Below, one piece after another: positions 6,476 to 13,840 of a stretch of 14,450 bases of DNA. Below the pieces are notes generated by a model that searched no databases, was not told the origin of the DNA, and saw only the letters and a list, made by a program, of their open reading frames with translations. Source of the stretch: Acidobacteriota bacterium (GTDB lineage: Bacteria > Acidobacteriota > Terriglobia > Terriglobales > Acidobacteriaceae); NCBI GenBank assembly GCA_021799405.1, contig JAJZAL010000073.1:6128-20577 (forward strand), written 5' to 3'. The position numbers and the translations under genes are program-made. The number at the start of each line of letters is the position of its first letter. Position 1 is the stretch's first letter.

Positions 6476-6496
6476 ATAGTTCCATAGTGGAACTAT
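6476..6496. promoter_or_regulatory. Operator-like palindrome upstream of the AbiEi-like gene
   Basis: Perfect 9-base arms ATAGTTCCA (6476-6484) and TGGAACTAT (6488-6496) surround TAG. On the minus strand a TTGACA hexamer (6474-6469) follows directly and TATAGT lies within the palindrome, so promoter elements may be embedded. AbiEi proteins are known to bind inverted repeats in their own promoter. The position, about 52 bases before ATG 6424, fits negative autoregulation. Confidence 0.5.
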
Positions 6497-6503
6497 ATTG
6501 ACG

Positions 6504-7034
6504 CTAGCCATTTTCGGCCCGAACTTCACCCCGTTCATTATTTTTGGGCAATCCTGTTGAGCATTTCTTTGCGGATGAAGCCGGTTTGTGCTGCCTGCCC
6601 CACTGCGTCAGCATGTCGATCAAATACAACACGGGAAAACCGTGCGACTCCGACAAGGAATACTCCACATGACGTACCTTGGTGCTACGGTCTGAGCGCA
6701 CGACAAGGCCGTCTTCTTCCATTTCGCGCAAACGTTGCGTCAGCATCTTCTTCGACGCGCCCGGCAGCATCCTACGTAGTTGGCTCAAGCGCAGCGGCCC
6801 GTGCTTCAGGCGAGTGAGAATAGCGATTTTCCATTTTCCTTGAAGGAGCGCAATTGCAGCTTGGACCGGTTGGTCCTCAACTTCCCGGTGATGCAGCTCG
6901 CTTTCTGAGGCGTTGCTTTGGACCGAGGTCATCGCACTGCGACCGCTCTCCGCCGCGGCGTCTGAGGAGAGCGCAATTTCACAGCGGTACTGGTCTGAAT
7001 CAAGCTGAGCACCGGCATTCGAGCGACAATTCAT
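6504..7034 (-). CDS. HxlR-family winged-helix transcriptional regulator
   Basis: A 176-residue protein. Residues from about 55 carry the HxlR winged helix: VQAAIALLQGKWKIAILTRL, then LRLSQLRRMLPGASKKMLTQRLREMEEDGLV, the wing (VRHVEYSLSESHGF) and a dimer helix (VLYLIDMLTQWGRQH). HxlR proteins usually have Cys-Pro just before the first helix, used as a redox or electrophile sensor; here the equivalent is Gln-Pro (DQPVQAA), so that mode of sensing is probably absent. A 50-residue polar N-terminal extension with two cysteines (MNCRSNA...YRCEIA) is unusual. ATG 7034 has GAGGAGG about eight bases upstream, a strong site that supports keeping the extension; GTG 7043 is too close to it. The gene diverges from the sigma-like gene, which it may control. 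Confidence 0.85.
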   Translation of the reverse strand: MNCRSNAGAQLDSDQYRCEIALSSDAAAESGRSAMTSVQSNASESELHHREVEDQPVQAAIALLQGKWKIAILTRLKHGPLRLSQLRRMLPGASKKMLTQRLREMEEDGLVVRSDRSTKVRHVEYSLSESHGFPVLYLIDMLTQWGRQHKPASSAKKCSTGLPKNNERGEVRAENG

Positions 7035-7140
7035 CCCTGACACCTCCTCGAAGTCGTAGACTCAAAACTCGGTCTTCACCTCGGCAAAGGCGCTTCTATC
7101 TACTAAAGGCATCTCAAAAGACGTTTTGGGGCGGGCGCGC

Positions 7141-7674
7141 ATGAAACTTTTTGAGCAGGGTAACGTCGCAGTCTTATACTCAGTGCATCTGGTGGATAAT
7201 CCCCCCTCGGGCAAGCGCTCGCGTATGCCACCAACTGATCGTGTTGGGCAGCCGTTGCGGTGGAGTTCCGTTTATCCGACCGGGAACGCGCCTTCTGACG
7301 AGAAGTTGGAAGCCGCTGGACAGGCATCCTGGCCGTATGCTTCTCTCTGTGCCTGGACCTATTTGAACGACAGCGGCGCGGCGCATGACCTGATGGACCA
7401 CGCAATCGCAAATACTTCTCGCTATCTTGCGTGCCACCCGGAGCGGTTAGCGGCAAAGCTGACCGCGCGCGTCAAAAGCGCGATTCGCCGGCGGGCAAAA
7501 CAGCTTGCGACAAAGAACCAACATGAACGCTCTTTCGGGCTTCTTGTTGATATGGAAGAGCTTCTTATAGCTCAGCCGGATGCAGAATTACGGGTACTTG
7601 TGAATGAACTGCTTGAGCGTCTTTCTCCGTTCGCATCGTCGATCGTCAAATCGCGCTGGCATGGATACTCGTAG
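7141..7674 (+). CDS. Sigma-factor-like protein, cut by an amber codon
   Basis: The frame gives 177 residues ending at TAG 7672-7674. The mid-part (ASLCAWTYLNDSGAAHDLMDHA and RLAAKLTARVKSAIRRRAKQLATKN) resembles sigma-70 region 2 of ECF factors in layout, and the end (ELLERLSPFASSIVKSRWHGYS) is the first part of region 4. Directly after the stop the same frame continues REIAKQFEMDHTAVRRAYFHEIESLL, the recognition helix-turn-helix of region 4. A single TGG-to-TAG change (Trp in GYSWREIA) would explain this. Without the rest, promoter -35 recognition should be lost. ATG 7141 is chosen; TTG 7126 is an in-frame alternative and no strong ribosome site favours either. A small membrane protein gene overlaps the original end, as sigma and anti-sigma genes often do. 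The sigma call is my reading of a weak pattern. Confidence 0.55.
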   Translation: MKLFEQGNVAVLYSVHLVDNPPSGKRSRMPPTDRVGQPLRWSSVYPTGNAPSDEKLEAAGQASWPYASLCAWTYLNDSGAAHDLMDHAIANTSRYLACHPERLAAKLTARVKSAIRRRAKQLATKNQHERSFGLLVDMEELLIAQPDAELRVLVNELLERLSPFASSIVKSRWHGYS

Positions 7675-7794
7675 CGGGAGATTGCAAAACAATTCGAGAT
7701 GGACCACACTGCCGTCCGGCGTGCATACTTCCATGAGATTGAGTCATTGCTTCACTGCCTTTCCCGGCCCGGAGATCTGCACCCATGCGATTGA
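7675..7794 (+). pseudogene. Severed C-terminal part of the sigma-like gene (region 4 helix-turn-helix)
   Basis: In the same frame as the gene ending at 7674, 39 codons follow the amber codon before TGA 7792-7794. They encode an HTH-like segment (EIAKQFEMDHTAVRRAYFHEIE). There is no ribosome site or good start after the stop, so it would be made only by readthrough. The natural full protein would be about 217 residues and its stop overlaps the next gene's start, which supports this end as the ancestral one. Confidence 0.6.
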
Positions 7795-8141
7795 ACTGGC
7801 GACACTCTTCACGCTCCCAGGATCGCCTTGAAAAGACAATCGTACAGCAGCACGAAAAACGCGTGCTGGCTGGCGACGTTGTCCCGGTAGGCTCATGCCC
7901 AGACGAGGATTTCCTTTGGCTGCTCGCGCGACGGTCTTCCCGGATCGCGCTAACAGACCCCAGGGTCGATCACGCTGCGAGCTGCCCAAAGTGCATGGAG
8001 CGGCTGATTGCACTGCGCCAGGAATATCGCCGCCGGCGCCGGATGTGGATCATCACGGGGCTGATTGTCGCACTTCTACTGGTGTTCGCTACCGTGTTGA
8101 TAATTTATAAGTGCCTGCTTCCCCATAAGCTTTCTACATAA
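7785..8141 (+). CDS. Single-pass membrane protein with HxxxCxxC motif, putative anti-sigma factor
   Basis: A 118-residue protein. Residues 1-80 are polar and contain His63-x3-Cys67-x2-Cys70 (DHAASCPKC), the signature of zinc-binding anti-sigma domains. A basic stretch RRRRR (82-86) is followed by a transmembrane helix at 87-108, leaving about ten residues outside; the positive-inside rule puts the motif domain in the cytoplasm, where it could hold a sigma factor at the membrane. ATG 7785 has GGAG ten bases upstream and overlaps the ancestral stop of the sigma-like gene (7792-7794), indicating translational coupling. The anti-sigma role is inferred from the motif, topology and neighbour. Its end overlaps the convergent helicase gene by eight bases. 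It appears intact even though its partner is interrupted. Confidence 0.65.
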   Translation: MRLNWRHSSRSQDRLEKTIVQQHEKRVLAGDVVPVGSCPDEDFLWLLARRSSRIALTDPRVDHAASCPKCMERLIALRQEYRRRRRMWIITGLIVALLLVFATVLIIYKCLLPHKLST

Positions 8142-10218
8142 CTGATCGCTTGGGTTTCAGGTCGTCCAAAAATTCAGAAGCAGGTTCGGTGCTGGTCACG
8201 AGCAAATGGTCGCGGGCGCGGGTGCAGGCGACGTAGAGGAGATGGCGCTCCGTGTTGTAGACATCCTCAAGATCGGATTCGTCCGTGACAGTCTCGATTC
8301 GTTCCTGAAGCGGAATCACCTCGTCATCACACGCCATCAGGCCCACCGCCCGGAACTCCAGTCCCTTTGCCAAGTGCATCGTACTTACGGACAGGTAGCC
8401 GGAAGTCGTCTCAACATGCTCGTCGAGAATCTTGTACTTCATCTCTGCCCGTACGGCTGCGGCCCTGGCGCGGTCAAGCTGAGCGGCGGAGCGGACGAAG
8501 AGCGCGATCTCGTGCGGTTGTATTCCACTCTTGAGCAGTTGGGTCAACCAATCCGCGACAGCTTTGATCTCCTCATCCGTAGACGGGTAAGTTTTGATGT
8601 CCGGCTGCGGCCCATTGAAGAGCGAGACCGTCCCCCTGCGTTCCTCAAGGTTTCCGTCAACATCCGCTATTTGCGGCTCCAGCAAGCGGTCGGCCTGCGA
8701 GCGAATCTGGTGCGATGTCCGGTAATTGATCTTGAGGCTCGTCGATCGACCGCGCACATCCACTCCCGCAGTCTTCCATGAGAACGGCTGCTGGAAGATG
8801 CGCTGGCCAAGATCGCCGGCAAAGAAGAGGCCATTGGGTCGTCCTGCACCAATGGCTGCGAGGAACCTGACCTGGGCGATGCTGATGTCCTGCGCCTCAT
8901 CGACGACTGCGAAGTCGAACGGTGCGGATGCGCCAGCGGCATAGTGCCGCGCGAGCACGTTGAACATTCCTGAAGTCGTCAGCAATCCCTGCTCCCGCAA
9001 TCCAGAGCGAACCTTCTCGAAGATCGACCACAGCAGTTGCCGTTGGGGTTCCTTCAAGCGCGTCTTCCGCCCAAGCCGAACAACGTCCCGGTAGTCCTCC
9101 CAACTCTCCAACTGCCAGCCATCGACCACCTGCTCCCATTCCGTAGTCAGAAATTGCAGTGAGAACTTGTGCCCGCCCACCGCCTGGGAAGCCTGTTCCA
9201 TCAACTCACGCACCACGGCGCTCGACGCGATATGCAGCTTCCCAAGGTTCAACTCATAGAGCCGTCGCCCAATCGCATCCATCGAGTAGACTTCGATCCG
9301 TTCGCCCAGTCGCGGCTCGCTGTGCAGCAGCAGTCGCAACTTGGCGCGCAGCGCGTTTGCCAGCGGCTCAGAAAACGTCGTCAGCAACACACGCGCCTGC
9401 GGATTCGAGCGCGCCAGGTGCGCGGCGCGGTGCAACGCCACGATGGTCTTGCCTGTCCCCGCCGTGCCTGCCACCCGCGCCGGTCCATTGAAGTTCTTCT
9501 CCACCAGCTTGCGCTGCGCTGGGTGCAGAAACACCGCCCAGCGCTCCCACGGGTAGTCGAGCGCCAACGCCAGCTCTTCGACGTTCTTCATCACGCGGAA
9601 GCGGCGCAGCGCGTCCGGGTGCTCGAAGGGATCGCCACCTGCGGGCGCAACCTCAGCCAACGGGGGCCGTATGCCCGTGGCCAGATTCAGCAATGCCTCG
9701 GCGGCTTCGCCTGGCAGATGGCCTGCAATTTCGAGCAGCGTGTCCTCGGTTGCGTTCAGCGCGTCGGCTACCCACTCCGGCGGCACACCGTAGGAAAGTA
9801 GCGTCCCCTCAGAGATGCCCTGCAGCACGCGCGGCTTCGTGACAGGATGCTCCACCTCCACGTACTTCGGAACGGTGATCTCCTGCACGCGCTCGCGTAC
9901 CTCGACCAGTTGCGCCGCGCCGGTCTTCGGGTGCGTCTCCAGCCGTCGGCGCTCTGCCCACTGATAGGCATCATCGTGGTGGGCAACGTAGCAGAGCAGC
10001 AGGCTGGTGCCCGTGCGATGCACAATCATGCGCAGATCGCGGCTCACGCGGATCGACCAGAAGTTGTGGTCCTTGGCCTTGTCCAGCTTGTGCAGTTGCA
10101 GTCCGGGATTGGCCGGATTCACTTGCAGATCAAACGTGGCCGTCTTTGCGGCCTTCTGCTCCTCGCTGGTCAGGCGGGCCAGGCTGTCCGTAAATGTGTC
10201 GGCAATTCGGAACTCCAT
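8134..10218 (-). CDS. SF1 (UvrD/Rep-like) helicase with N-terminal RelE/ParE-like domain
   Basis: A 694-residue protein. Residues 1-95 look like a RelE/ParE toxin fold: FTDSLARLTSEEQKAAKTATFDLQ helices, then WSIRVSRDLRMIVHRTG and LLLCYVAHHDDAYQWAERRR strands. A linker follows, then a superfamily 1A helicase: Walker A GTAGTGKT (251-258), motif II DEAQD (440-444), motif III FAGDLGQRI, motif IV INYRTS, motif V STMHLAKGLEF and motif VI YVACTRARDHL, all intact. The C-terminal nuclease of RecB/AddA types is absent. ATG 10218 with GGTGGA six bases upstream is preferred over 10272, which would lie inside the preceding gene. It starts 19 bases after the DUF6946-like gene and is probably co-transcribed with it and the restriction-modification genes. 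Whether the toxin-fold domain still cleaves RNA or only binds is unknown. Confidence 0.88.
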   Translation of the reverse strand: MEFRIADTFTDSLARLTSEEQKAAKTATFDLQVNPANPGLQLHKLDKAKDHNFWSIRVSRDLRMIVHRTGTSLLLCYVAHHDDAYQWAERRRLETHPKTGAAQLVEVRERVQEITVPKYVEVEHPVTKPRVLQGISEGTLLSYGVPPEWVADALNATEDTLLEIAGHLPGEAAEALLNLATGIRPPLAEVAPAGGDPFEHPDALRRFRVMKNVEELALALDYPWERWAVFLHPAQRKLVEKNFNGPARVAGTAGTGKTIVALHRAAHLARSNPQARVLLTTFSEPLANALRAKLRLLLHSEPRLGERIEVYSMDAIGRRLYELNLGKLHIASSAVVRELMEQASQAVGGHKFSLQFLTTEWEQVVDGWQLESWEDYRDVVRLGRKTRLKEPQRQLLWSIFEKVRSGLREQGLLTTSGMFNVLARHYAAGASAPFDFAVVDEAQDISIAQVRFLAAIGAGRPNGLFFAGDLGQRIFQQPFSWKTAGVDVRGRSTSLKINYRTSHQIRSQADRLLEPQIADVDGNLEERRGTVSLFNGPQPDIKTYPSTDEEIKAVADWLTQLLKSGIQPHEIALFVRSAAQLDRARAAAVRAEMKYKILDEHVETTSGYLSVSTMHLAKGLEFRAVGLMACDDEVIPLQERIETVTDESDLEDVYNTERHLLYVACTRARDHLLVTSTEPASEFLDDLKPKRSVM

Positions 10219-10237
10219 CTTCGATCCACCAAAAATA

Positions 10238-10963
10238 TCAGGCAACAGATGCAACCTCTGTATCCGTTGCAAATGGGCAATCAGCCCAACCTATTCCAAG
10301 GCGAATGTCGCCGGCATTGACAATCTGCATCTGCCCGCGGACCGCGTTTACACCCACCGCGCTGCATAGCCGAGAAAACATCTGGAAGCTTTCCCCCGGG
10401 GCTGCAAATGCTTGAACGACTAACGCAGCGTTTGGCGCTCTGAATCGTTTCGCCTCGATGACACCAGCAGCGCACCTGTGCAACAACTGATATGGCACAT
10501 CCTTATAGTGGTCGAAATCGACGAGGGGGAGGTTCTCGCTGATGTACCTCCATCGGGCGGCACGATTCGATTTCGATTTGTCTGACTTGCCCGCGTCGAG
10601 CCAATGTTCAAGCGATTCGTTGTCTGCGCCGAAGGGCTCGTTCGCCTTGGCTTCAACAGAAAGTGAGAGCAAGCCTGCGGTCGTATCCAGGAGTGCCCAG
10701 ACGTCGCACTGAGAATCTGCCTGTCCACCAGGTAGAGGTACCTTGTGTTCGGCGATAGCGAGCAGGAGCGCACCTTCGCCAAAGACGCTATTGCGGAATA
10801 ATGCGCCGATTGGCTCCGGCAGTCCGGCAGGGTTGCTAGACGCCCCCTCCCATGCAACGGCAGTCTCAAATGCGGAATAACCCCGCCTCCATTGGCTATC
10901 TGGCTTCACCAGGCGTTCACGCCAGCTACAAATGCCTCGTGTTTCTGTACAAAGCAAATTCAT
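10238..10963 (-). CDS. DUF6946-like protein, possible PD-(D/E)XK nuclease
   Basis: A 241-residue soluble protein. I recognise a DUF6946-like pattern: CDVWALL...LLSLSVEAKANEPFG (86-111), a charged segment, then YQLLHRCAAGVIEAKRF and a C-terminal FSRLCSAVGV. The spacing Asp87 ... Glu104-Ala-Lys106, the latter two on a hydrophobic strand (LLSLSVEAK), matches the D-x(n)-E-x-K layout of PD-(D/E)XK nucleases, with an upstream Glu (Glu63 or Glu72) in the first helix. Nuclease activity is inferred only from this. The start ATG overlaps the methyltransferase stop (ATGA), and the stop is 19 bases from the helicase start, so it sits inside the restriction-modification operon. Its place suggests a role in the same defence function, either DNA cleavage or helicase partnering. 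Confidence 0.65.
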   Translation of the reverse strand: MNLLCTETRGICSWRERLVKPDSQWRRGYSAFETAVAWEGASSNPAGLPEPIGALFRNSVFGEGALLLAIAEHKVPLPGGQADSQCDVWALLDTTAGLLSLSVEAKANEPFGADNESLEHWLDAGKSDKSKSNRAARWRYISENLPLVDFDHYKDVPYQLLHRCAAGVIEAKRFRAPNAALVVQAFAAPGESFQMFSRLCSAVGVNAVRGQMQIVNAGDIRLGIGWADCPFATDTEVASVA

Positions 10964-12663
10964 ACTCTAAACACCTTCATCACCTCATCGCCAAGGTGGT
11001 TGATAACTTTGACGGCGATGCGTCCTGACTCCGGCTTGTCGAAGGGACGCGAGGTGTCGCTGTGCAGCGACTCCCATGCCTCTTCATTGATCTCGGCCTT
11101 CAACGTTGTCTTCAGCGACCTGTAGGGATCGTTCGCGCCCAGGAAGTAGGCGTGGCGCACGAAGAAGCTCTCCTCATTGTAGTCCGTGTCCAGGAACCAG
11201 CAGGCAATCTCGTCCGGGCCATTGCTGCGCACCTCGCCGGTGCTGGGGTGGAAGACATCCACGCCGCGCACCTTCACCTGCAACTTGCCGTCGGCAAGGT
11301 TCAGAATCTCGATGTCCGGTTCGCCGAAGATGACAAACAGGTTGCCTTTGCCGGTGTTCTTTAGGTCGGCGGCCATGTGCAGGTCGGCGTTCATGCGGGC
11401 CTTCAGCACGGGGATGCGGCCCAGCTTGTTGAAGTCGGCGGAGTGCGCATCGTAGCTGAAGGCGCAGGCGATCAGCACGTCAAAGGCGGCGTCGCCGGCC
11501 TCGCGGGCGGCGGCCACCAGGTCTTCGCGGGTCACGGTGCCAAACTCCGGGCCGATGAAGATGCCGGCACGCTTCTCGCTGCCATCAGTTTCACTGTAGC
11601 GGCCCTCGGCGCAGATGTAGTTGCCCGGCCACGGCGCCAGCGAGGTGAAGGTGATCTTGTCTTCCTTGTGCGCCTGCTGCACGCCGCTGGTCTTCAGGTT
11701 GTCGAGGATGATCTGGACGAAGTTTTTTGCGTCGCGGGTGTCGGCATCGGCGCGGCCAGGGGTTTCGATCAGGTCTTCGTTCTCGTCCACGGCCAGCACG
11801 CGATGCGGTGACAGGCTCTCCACAGTGAAGGGGCCGGCGACGCGGACCTTCTTCTTGTCGTCGTAGGGCTTGTCGTAGAGATACTCGAAGTCGGCCTTGG
11901 CGGCGATGGAGGCGTCAATGGCCTTCTGGCGCGCGATGCGCTGCTCCCAGAACTGTGCATGCAGCGGCTTGGCCGCGGCGGGCCAGTCGGCAGGAAACTC
12001 GCGCGGAATCTCCCACTCCTGGATTGCATCGGAGACGGGTGCGGTGTACTTCTGCGCCTTGCGGCAATCGGCGAGCCAGTTCTTCGGCAGCAATGCGGTC
12101 AACTGTTCGCGCAGCGGCAGCAGCCGAGATTCATAGTCCTCCCAGATCACGTCGATTTCGGCGTTGTTCGCGATGTGGCCTAACTTTACGTGGGGAAGAC
12201 GCTCACATACAAATCCGTGGCGGATGTTCCTGTGGGTCTGCGCGTTAGAGGGAACCTTGCCCTGTAACTCTGCCTCTTTGATCTGCCCTTCGGGACTATC
12301 GGCAAGCAGATAGTAGGGGTAGCGCGTGCCCATAATGCGCGCACGCGCGAGGGCCAATGATACGCGCGATGTGTCGATGGTGATCCAGCGGCGGCCCCAT
12401 TGTTCTGCTACATACGCCGTAGTGCCAGAGCCGCACGTTGGGTCTAAAACCAGATCGCCTGGGCTCGTTGCAAGCTGTATGCAGCGTTCGATAACCTTGG
12501 TATTGGTCTGAACTACATATACTTTCTCTTCAGTGAAGTTGCCTGTTCCAGTGTCCGTCCAGATGTTGCCATGCACCCCAGCATCAAAATCGGTATGGAA
12601 TCGAACATACTGAATCGAGTTTTCCGCGACGTGAAGGCGATTGGCACGCGCGAGCCGTTCCAT
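10960..12663 (-). CDS. Type III-like DNA methyltransferase (Mod), C-terminal part after frameshift
   Basis: 567 codons continuing the methyltransferase in the next frame. The start of this piece (MERLARANRLHVAEN) is the normal continuation of the target region, followed by GNIWTDTGTGNFTEEKVYVVQTN and the AdoMet-binding motif I, LVLDPTCGSGTTAYVAEQWG (72-91), with motif II residues in WITIDTSRVSLALAR. About 450 further residues form a large C-terminal region ending KVINHLGDEVMKVFRV, which looks complete. No good ribosome site precedes ATG 12663, so the piece is unlikely to be an independent gene. Its stop overlaps the DUF6946-like gene by ATGA. On its own it lacks the DPPY catalytic motif, so without restored reading frame the enzyme should not methylate DNA. 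Confidence 0.85.
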   Translation of the reverse strand: MERLARANRLHVAENSIQYVRFHTDFDAGVHGNIWTDTGTGNFTEEKVYVVQTNTKVIERCIQLATSPGDLVLDPTCGSGTTAYVAEQWGRRWITIDTSRVSLALARARIMGTRYPYYLLADSPEGQIKEAELQGKVPSNAQTHRNIRHGFVCERLPHVKLGHIANNAEIDVIWEDYESRLLPLREQLTALLPKNWLADCRKAQKYTAPVSDAIQEWEIPREFPADWPAAAKPLHAQFWEQRIARQKAIDASIAAKADFEYLYDKPYDDKKKVRVAGPFTVESLSPHRVLAVDENEDLIETPGRADADTRDAKNFVQIILDNLKTSGVQQAHKEDKITFTSLAPWPGNYICAEGRYSETDGSEKRAGIFIGPEFGTVTREDLVAAAREAGDAAFDVLIACAFSYDAHSADFNKLGRIPVLKARMNADLHMAADLKNTGKGNLFVIFGEPDIEILNLADGKLQVKVRGVDVFHPSTGEVRSNGPDEIACWFLDTDYNEESFFVRHAYFLGANDPYRSLKTTLKAEINEEAWESLHSDTSRPFDKPESGRIAVKVINHLGDEVMKVFRV

Positions 12664-13826
12664 CCATCTGGATAGTTTGCCTTCCAGTGAGAATTCTTTT
12701 CCCAGCTTTCGTAATCCTTACCACGAAACCAGAATGGCTGCGGCTCTTTGGGCCTGCCTTGAGATAGGATGTTGTCCGGCTTATAAGGCCGCGCACCCTC
12801 CGGTATCTGGACCTCCCCTCTCTTTTCCTTGGCTGACACCCCGCGATAGGACCAATCGCCAAGCATCAACCATTTAGCATTTCCTTCGCCAATTTCGAAC
12901 TCTTTTCGATAGAACGGTGGATTTGATCTTGCGGCAGACTTGTTCTTTGCATACCAGACGATAAAGTCTGACATATTACCCAGAAAATTTGCCTCAAAAC
13001 CTGTTGTTGTCTGAACGGAAATGAGGCTGAGGAAGTTTTGATCTCCAAATACCTCATCCAGAAGAGATCTCACCAGATGGACATTTTCATCGCCAATCTG
13101 CACGAAAATGGAGCCCGAATCTGAGAGGAGATCACGGGCGACTGTGAGCCGGTCTCGCAAATAGGTCAGATAAGAATGGATTCCATCTCGCCAGATATCG
13201 CGGAACGCCTTCACCTGCTCCGGTTCGCGCGTGATGTGATCGACGTTGCCGTCCTTCACATCACGGCTGGTCGTTGACCATTGGAAATTCGAGTTGAACT
13301 TGATCCCATAGGGCGGGTCAATATAAATGCACTGCACCTTGCCGCGCAGCCCTTCGCGCTCGGCTAAGGACGCCATCACTTGCAGGCTGTCCCCGAGAAT
13401 CATCCGGTTCGACCAGTGGGCATCGTGCTGGTAGAACTCCGTCCGTGCCTCCGCGCTGGGCAGGCCGTTGAAGTCGGCAAAGAGATCGAATTGTGGGGCC
13501 GTTGCCTCTTTGCTCGCCTGCGTCTGCCGCTGCAGGTCGTCGATCAGCACCTTGGGGTGGACCTTCTCCTGAATGTAGAGCGGCGGCGCGGCTACCACCA
13601 GATCGGACCAGTCCTGCTCGTCCTTGCCGCGCCAGACCAGTTGCGGGTCAAGATCACGATTCCTTCGCTCGTACGCCACGCGAATGGGCGAGAGCTCCTC
13701 GGCGCGCATGACGGACTGATACTCCGCCGTGGGAATGTTCTTGCGCGAGGCCTCGTCGTGGAGGAGGGTTTCGACGATCTTCTTCGGCTTGTCTGTTCCG
13801 CGTTTCGTGGGTGTCGTTCTGGCCAT
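12513..13826 (-). CDS. Type III-like DNA methyltransferase (Mod), N-terminal part, frameshifted
   Basis: A 437-codon frame of which the first 387 are methyltransferase and the last 50 (after NYPDGW) are out-of-frame tail. It carries the amino-methyltransferase catalytic motif IV DPPY (residues 170-173, CIYIDPPYGIKF), preceded by NRMILGDSLQVMASL, and the FVQIGDENVHLVRSLLDEVFG segment. DPPY before motif I is the beta-class order typical of type III Mod subunits. The restored protein would be about 955 residues, longer than classical Mod (about 600-700). Expected sequence at the break is ...PDG-MERLA...; the DNA reads GATGG|ATGGAACGG, one base short between 12664 and 12663. AAGGAAG upstream supports ATG 13826, which lies 14 bases after the Res stop. 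Confidence 0.88.
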   Translation of the reverse strand: MARTTPTKRGTDKPKKIVETLLHDEASRKNIPTAEYQSVMRAEELSPIRVAYERRNRDLDPQLVWRGKDEQDWSDLVVAAPPLYIQEKVHPKVLIDDLQRQTQASKEATAPQFDLFADFNGLPSAEARTEFYQHDAHWSNRMILGDSLQVMASLAEREGLRGKVQCIYIDPPYGIKFNSNFQWSTTSRDVKDGNVDHITREPEQVKAFRDIWRDGIHSYLTYLRDRLTVARDLLSDSGSIFVQIGDENVHLVRSLLDEVFGDQNFLSLISVQTTTGFEANFLGNMSDFIVWYAKNKSAARSNPPFYRKEFEIGEGNAKWLMLGDWSYRGVSAKEKRGEVQIPEGARPYKPDNILSQGRPKEPQPFWFRGKDYESWEKNSHWKANYPDGWNGSRVPIAFTSRKTRFSMFDSIPILMLGCMATSGRTLEQATSLKRKYM

Positions 13827-13840
13827 GATTCTTCCTTTTT

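Noticed and set aside
9169..9801. 210-codon plus-strand frame opposite the helicase
   Set aside because: Arg/His/Gln-rich antisense shadow of the helicase gene, with no family resemblance.
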